Assembly: GCA_963576565.1 (NCBI GenBank)
Contig: OY755038.1
Coordinates: 144,384,273 to 144,448,272, forward strand
Origin: Aspidapion aeneum
Lineage: Eukaryota > Arthropoda > Insecta > Coleoptera > Brentidae
Reading direction: 5' to 3'
Length of the DNA stretch: 64,000 nt
Of this stretch, positions 59,108 to 64,000 are shown piece after piece (position 1 is the first letter of the stretch; every line of letters starts with the position of its first letter). Both the position numbers and the translations under genes were made by a program. The notes below the pieces were generated by a model. That model worked only from the letters and a program-made list of their open reading frames with translations, ran no database searches and was not told where the DNA came from.

Positions 59108-60164
59108 TCTTAACATTCTAAAAAGTGGTATTATACTTTTTTTTCTGTGATATAACCTCTTGATGAAGCTTTACAATAGTTTAGTTTTCTTCCTTTTTTT
59201 AATGGAAACAGAATAACTAAATTCTAAATTAACTTAAAAATGGAATAAACTATCGGGAGAAACATAAAGGGATAATCCTAACCTAACCTAAAAACATAAG
59301 GAAATAACTCGGATATCAGTATTTTAAAGGAAAACTTTGGACAATTCGGATTCTATTTTAAATACCTACCTCGTATGTAAGAACATAAAAAAACTTAACT
59401 TAACTTAGGTCATAAGTAACTAACCCTTAACTAACTAAGTAAAATTAGGTTAAGATCCATAAGATCCAACGGATGTAAATTTAGCCAAGAACATGATTAA
59501 TTAAACTTTTTGTACTCTAATGTTGGTGTTTCACTACGCATCCCCACATAGAAAACCAAGTCATAAAGGCAGTCTCGTAAGAGAATTGAACCCGAACATC
59601 CACTGATCCTGTTTTGAGGGGCACTGAGATTGTTGTTTTATAAATACTTCGTACTCCCTCACATGGTTGAAAGTACTAGTGTTTCACTAGCGACCTAACG
59701 TGGATTTTGGTTTTTTTTTGAGTAACACTTAAATTTTGGCTTGGTTTTGTGGTGTTGCTCGGTGTGGAACATCAATTTTGGAATTATTATTAGTAGGTTT
59801 TTCCAGGTTTTCTGATATTAACCCAGTTTTCTTTACAACTTTTTTTTGAGGAAGAAGGGGGGGTTTCACTTCGTTCCAAGTTTTAATTTAGCTTGATTCT
59901 CAAGTGCGATTGTTTTTTTAAATCTTTGCGGGACTTAATTATTTTTTTTACAGTGAACAATTTTTGATATTTTTCGTTATGTGACCCCACATTATTAAAA
60001 ATTCAAAAAGCCCTAAGTAAATTTTTCTTCCTGTCAATTTTTTTTCAGGTGTTTTCTTTTTTTAATTACAAAGCTCAGCTCAGTTTTTTCTTTCCTTTTA
60101 AAATTAAAAAGCCCCGGGTCATTTTCTTTTTACAATTATTTTTTGTCTTTTCAAGTCAAAAAGT
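59108..60164 (+). other. Gypsy-C T-rich leader, first part
   Basis: T-rich with many long T runs, like the Gypsy-A leader; no gene. CCTAACCTAACCTAA at 59277-59291 is a three-unit telomere-like repeat. GCCCCGGGTCATTTT near 60109 resembles the tandem unit at 62556-63190. Confidence 0.5.
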
Positions 60165-62557
60165 CCCAGACGGTAGGTGGTAGACGCTTTTTACTCATTG
60201 GGCGTCGACCGGTGAGATACCACCATGCCAGAAGTGAGTGGCGCTAAGTGGTATCACCACGTTCCGCTACTGCGCTGGCAGTCCGGTTCCAACAATGAGT
60301 AACAGATAGTATGATGGCGCTTCCAGGATCAAAATATTCCGGTGGTAAAATACCCGACCACTCGGATCTCCGGGCGTCGGGTGATCCTGGGGGTCCTTCA
60401 TGCAAAGATATTAAAAGAAGACCAAAAACTCAACTCAGAATTGATTTTAGCAATATAAGAGGATTAAGTACCAACATGAATTCAGTTCACCAACATCTTG
60501 AAGAACAAAGACCTGACATCCTTGTTCTCACTGAAACTAAAATCAGTTCTGCAACACCTATTGTGAACTATCTTTATCCCGGCTATGACCTACACCACCG
60601 ATTTCGACATAATTTTGGGATCTGTGTGTACATTAAAAATGACCTTTCATGTCATCGAGAGAAGAAGCTAGAACCAGCGAACCTCGATATCATATGGCTG
60701 AAATTCACCTTAAAGTCATCGACCAAGTTCATTTGCTGCCTCTACCGACCGCCAAGTAACACCGAGTATCAAAACTTTTTTGCGACATTATCCGAAAACT
60801 GTGATAATATACAGTCTAACTATCCACAAGCGGAAATTGTTTTTTTAGGCGATTTCAACGTCCACAATATACCCTGGCTAAAACACCACAACAAAACAGA
60901 TAATGAAGGCAGGGAAGCAGAAGCTTTTGCCATAAGTTGTGGTCTAACGCAGCTTGTCGATGAACCTACCCGTATCTCAGAAAGGGGTGAATTTGCAGCG
61001 CTTTTAGACTTGTTCCTAACTACAAATCCTGACTTGTACACAATTCAAGTAGATCCCCCACTTGGTTCATCCGATCATAAACTTATAAGAACAAAGTGCG
61101 AAATGTTCATACCGCCAAGCCAACAATCACTTCCTCGTAAAATGTGGCACTATAAATCGGCAAAATGGAATGACCTTAAACAGTTTTACCTGGATTTTCC
61201 ATGGCAAGAAGTTTGCTTTAAAACAGCTGATCCCACTATTTGCTGTAATGAAATAACAAAAGTAATCTTATCTGGAATGGATGCATATATCCCACATACA
61301 ATAAAAAGAAGAGCTAATGCAAAACCTTGGTTCAACATCCAGTGTCAAACCGCTGTACAGAAAAAACACAGAGCATATAACCTTTGGAAACGACAACAAA
61401 CCGCTCAAAACCACACAGAATTTATAGAAGAAAGAAATAGTTGCAAAATTACTATTGACGCCGCCAAAGAAACATACAATCAAAGAATAAAAAACAGGTT
61501 GCTGAATTGTCCAAGTAGTTCTAGGTCCATTTGGTCTCTTGCAAAAGCCGTTGGATCAAACTTCACCAAGTCATCCATACCACCACTTACAGATAAAAAT
61601 ACTCACTCAGCCACAACATCAGAGGAAAAAGCCAATATGCTGGCCAAAATCTTTTCCTCCAACTCAAACCTAACAGTGCCAAATGGAAAAACTCCACCGT
61701 TCATTGAAAGGGTTTCCCACAGTATGCCAGAGGTACCCTTTTGTCACAGAGAATTACGAAAATCCCCTAAAAAGTTGGATACAAACAAAGCAATGGGTCC
61801 AGATGGCATTCCCGCGATAGTACTCAAAAATTGTGCTAACGAACTCACCCCAACTTTCGCTAAATTATTCAATTTATCTTACAGGCAAGGAGTATATCCA
61901 TCATCATGGAAGTCTGCCGCAGTACAACCTATTCCAAAGAAAGGAAAAAAGACAGATCCGTTAAACTATAGACCAATTGCTCTACGTCCGGTGATATCAA
62001 AAGTAATGGAAAGAGTTGTGAACAATCACCTAACCAAGTACTTGGAAAAGTACAAACTTATCAACGACAAGCAATACGGACTTCGAAAATATAGGTCAAC
62101 TGGCGATTTACTTACATACGTCACTCATTTATGGCAAAAAGCGATTAAGTTACGGGGCAAAACAAGAACAATTGCCTTAGATATATCAAAAGCATTCGAT
62201 AAAGTCTGGCATGAAAATCTGCTCAACAAGCTTAAAGCAATGGGATTGTCGCCGAAACTTTGCACTTGGTTTGAAAGTTACCTTAAGGATAGATCCATTT
62301 ATGTTGCACTGGATGGCCGGAACTCCAACTCTTACCAAATAAATGCTGGTGTGCCACAGGGAGCAATCCTTTCGCCAACACTTTTTCTGATTTACATAAA
62401 TGACCTCATAGATAAAACAGTAAATCCACTTTATTGCTTTGCAGATGATGGCAATGTAGTCTCCTCAGTCATACCACCCACTCAGTGTCTATCCGCACGT
62501 GAATTCCATCATCTTAGACATACTCAAATATTGCAGATAAATAACGACCTGGAGATA
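60165..62557 (+). mobile_element. LINE fragment within the Gypsy-C leader
   Basis: The base composition changes from T-rich to balanced near 60165 and returns to T-rich near 62557. It contains a 5' part of about 145 bases and the EN-RT frame described next; there is no ORF1. It is cut at its 3' side by the tandem repeat rather than at the 5' side as LINEs usually are. Confidence 0.65.
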
Positions 62558-62593
62558 ATAAACCCCAGGTCATTAAAAATTTTTTTAAATTAA
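60311..62593 (+). CDS. LINE endonuclease-reverse transcriptase, 3'-truncated
   Basis: 760 codons without a stop. Endonuclease: FSNIRGLS (Asn 48), LTETKI (Glu 75), FLGDFNVHNIPW (about 177-188) and SSDHKLI (about 256), so all catalytic positions are present. RT: MGPDGIPAIVLKNC, NYRPIALRPVISKVME, IALDISKAFDKVWHENLL, AGVPQGAILSPTLFLIYIND and CFADDGNVV (active site about 709-713). After about 25 more residues similarity ends and the last dozen codons run into the tandem repeat, so the thumb and C-terminus are missing. Motif style fits the CR1/Jockey group. The intact frame suggests recent origin or use; this copy cannot encode a complete RT. Confidence 0.85.
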   Translation: MMALPGSKYSGGKIPDHSDLRASGDPGGPSCKDIKRRPKTQLRIDFSNIRGLSTNMNSVHQHLEEQRPDILVLTETKISSATPIVNYLYPGYDLHHRFRHNFGICVYIKNDLSCHREKKLEPANLDIIWLKFTLKSSTKFICCLYRPPSNTEYQNFFATLSENCDNIQSNYPQAEIVFLGDFNVHNIPWLKHHNKTDNEGREAEAFAISCGLTQLVDEPTRISERGEFAALLDLFLTTNPDLYTIQVDPPLGSSDHKLIRTKCEMFIPPSQQSLPRKMWHYKSAKWNDLKQFYLDFPWQEVCFKTADPTICCNEITKVILSGMDAYIPHTIKRRANAKPWFNIQCQTAVQKKHRAYNLWKRQQTAQNHTEFIEERNSCKITIDAAKETYNQRIKNRLLNCPSSSRSIWSLAKAVGSNFTKSSIPPLTDKNTHSATTSEEKANMLAKIFSSNSNLTVPNGKTPPFIERVSHSMPEVPFCHRELRKSPKKLDTNKAMGPDGIPAIVLKNCANELTPTFAKLFNLSYRQGVYPSSWKSAAVQPIPKKGKKTDPLNYRPIALRPVISKVMERVVNNHLTKYLEKYKLINDKQYGLRKYRSTGDLLTYVTHLWQKAIKLRGKTRTIALDISKAFDKVWHENLLNKLKAMGLSPKLCTWFESYLKDRSIYVALDGRNSNSYQINAGVPQGAILSPTLFLIYINDLIDKTVNPLYCFADDGNVVSSVIPPTQCLSAREFHHLRHTQILQINNDLEIINPRSLKIFLN

Positions 62594-63190
62594 ACAAAAC
62601 CCCCAATTCATTTTTCTTAAATTTTTTTTATTATTCAACAAAACCCCAGGTCATTTTTTTTTAATATTTTTTTTTCTTTTCTTCAATAAACCCCCAGGTC
62701 ATTTTTTTCAAATATTTTTTTTTCTTCAATAAACCCCCAGGTCATTAAAATATTTTTTTTCTTTTCAATAAACCCCCAGGTCATTTTCTTTCAAATATTT
62801 TTTTTCTCTTCAATAAACCCCCAGGTCATTTTTTTCAAATATTTTTTTCTTCAATAAACCCCCAGGTCATTTTTTTCAAATATTTTTTTTTCTTTTCAAT
62901 AAACCCCCAGGTCATTAAAATTTTTTTTTTGTTTTTTATGATAATCCCCCAGGTCATTTTTTTCAAATATTTTTTTTCTCTTCAATAAACCCCCAGGTCA
63001 TTAAATTTTTTTTGTTCTTTCCAATAAACCCCCAGGTCAATTTTTTTAATATTTTTTTTCTTCAATAAACCCCCAGGTCATTTAAAAAATTTTTTCTTTC
63101 CAATAAACCCCCAGGTATTTTTTTTTTAAATATTTTTTTTTTCAATAAACCCCAGGTCATTTTTTTTAAATTCAACAAAATCCCAGGTCA
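62556..63190 (+). repeat. Tandem repeat of about 40 bases in the Gypsy-C leader
   Basis: About fifteen copies of AATAAACCCCCAGGTCATTT followed by a T-rich spacer (TTTCAAATATTTTTTTTC...), with spacer length varying. Single related units occur near 60109 on the other side of the LINE fragment. Confidence 0.85.
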
Positions 63191-63556
63191 TTTTTTTTTT
63201 GGTCTAGAGAGAGGAAGAATCCTGGTTACTTTTCCCATTTTTCAATTTTTTTTCTTTTTCTTCAAGTCAAGAACTTTTGTTTCTTTTTTTTCCTCCTTTT
63301 AAACAAAAGCTCCGCGTCACGCTTTCTTAAGATATTCCCTTGACGGGAAAAGCAGGAAGTAACTGAAAAGTTTTGTTTTGAATACTAACCCTGTGATATA
63401 TTGAAGTTTCTTGGCACTGGCCGATCCGTTTCAGGTCTTACCCCTCAAATTTATTTTACAGTGTAGTTGTATTGTTTGTTTAAGTGTAGTGTTTCTAGCA
63501 AGGAAGTGAAGTTCACCTACGTGCGTTATTTTTTTTTGTTGTCCCTTATTACCTAA
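63191..63556 (+). other. Gypsy-C leader, last part
   Basis: Less repetitive sequence before gag. TTTGTAAG (about 63567) and TGTTGAG (63591) could be splice sites but do not settle the gag start. Confidence 0.4.
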
Positions 63557-64000
63557 TTGTGTCAAATTTGTAAGACGGAGGTCAACCGACTGTTGAGTGA
63601 CGAGATTACCTACGAGTTGGAGAGTAGAGGAGTTGAGATACAGAGTCACGCGGCTCAGGATAAGCGAGCGCAATTAAGAGCAGTATTGGCGGAGGAACGT
63701 GCAGTACAATCAAAGGCTAGAGTTTGTTTTGACCCTATGAGGGAGTTAGCGGTTTGCCGGGCTAAGTTGGATGAATTGGGTGAAAGTATCCAAGAGTTTG
63801 ATAAAGTCAATCGCCATAATGAACATCAACGAATCCAATCCCGACTATTCCATCTCAGAGGTAGAATCAATCTGATTGGACCCGATAGTGGTGATGAAAC
63901 CCGAAGCAAGGAAAGTCTGCATGAATTGTGCGAAGGCTTGTTGCGAGCGCTTGATGATGTTTTTAATATTGCAACCTTAGGACTCCAAGGCAGTGCGAAC
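63557..64000 (+). CDS. gag: Gypsy-C Gag, N-terminal part (runs off the window)
   Basis: The frame is open from 63557 (after a TAA) to the window end, 148 codons. It resembles the Gypsy-A gag start: DEITYELESRGVEI here against DELIYELTWRGIAI there, followed in both by a helical Lys/Glu/Arg-rich stretch, a leucine-rich segment and a GRIN motif (RGRINLIGPD here). No ATG is present until about 63738, well inside the similar region, as in Gypsy-A. The conserved lack of an initial ATG argues for a spliced or non-AUG start in this family. The capsid and zinc parts are beyond the window. Confidence 0.7.
   Translation, partial: MCQICKTEVNRLLSDEITYELESRGVEIQSHAAQDKRAQLRAVLAEERAVQSKARVCFDPMRELAVCRAKLDELGESIQEFDKVNRHNEHQRIQSRLFHLRGRINLIGPDSGDETRSKESLHELCEGLLRALDDVFNIATLGLQGSAN

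Noticed and set aside
59277..59291. CCTAACCTAACCTAA, like the insect telomere repeat TTAGG
   Set aside because: Only three units inside a retroelement leader; no array.

Overview
This is an AT-rich arthropod (most likely insect) genomic window made almost entirely of transposable elements nested in one another. Pointers to an insect are gypsy-type LTR elements (one with env remains), Jockey/CR1-type LINEs, a relic of the arthropod-wide protein-primed DNA polymerase B family, MITEs, hairpin-ended repeats with CAGA microsatellites, and one candidate host gene with ordinary spliceosomal introns. The species cannot be told from sequence. I found no rRNA, tRNA, CRISPR or operon.

Region 1 (1-24628) is a giant plus-strand gypsy element, here Gypsy-A. 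The end of its 5' LTR is at 1-879, a tRNA-Lys-like primer site at 882, and then a T-rich leader of about 5.2 kb without genes. Gag (6109-7926) has no ATG at its start and ends next to a canonical -1 slippery heptamer. A broken pol runs to 10983, followed by a polypurine tract and a 3' LTR of about 2.9 kb starting at 11021. That 3' LTR is split by a second, minus-strand gypsy element, Gypsy-B (13472-24213). Gypsy-B has 0.98-kb LTRs, a 4-bp target duplication (atat), gag, pol, an extra unidentified ORF, and an env frame broken by stops. The intact 5' LTR of Gypsy-A shows the empty site.

Region 2 (24629-44490) is a graveyard of small DNA elements: a PIF/Harbinger-like element (24782-27212), two large fold-back elements, hAT-like and palindromic MITEs, and four dispersed copies of one hairpin-ended CAGA-repeat family (two in region 2 on the plus strand, one at 40628 and one at 50978 inverted). 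On the minus strand, two phase-matched exons (38197-38109 and 35403-35275) mark the start of an unidentified host-type gene. A possible terminal exon lies at 26662.

Region 3 (44490-52190) has an inverted-repeat element (44495-45640) abutting a roughly 1.5-kb satellite-like array with perfect 40-bp palindromes. A minus-strand relic of a DNA polymerase B N-terminal half follows (49960-47692).

Region 4 (52193-56600) is a minus-strand Jockey/CR1-type LINE. It has a PHD-finger plus CCHC ORF1 (one frameshift) and an EN-RT ORF2 (three in-frame stops).

Region 5 (about 56800-64000) is the 5' part of a second giant gypsy, Gypsy-C. It shows several primer-site-like copies, a T-rich leader holding a roughly 40-bp tandem repeat, and a LINE EN-RT reading frame of 760 codons that is cut at its 3' end by the tandem repeat. 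A gag related to that of Gypsy-A starts near 63557 and runs off the window. Again, no gene here is expected to work for the host; the elements are autonomous mobile units in various states of decay.
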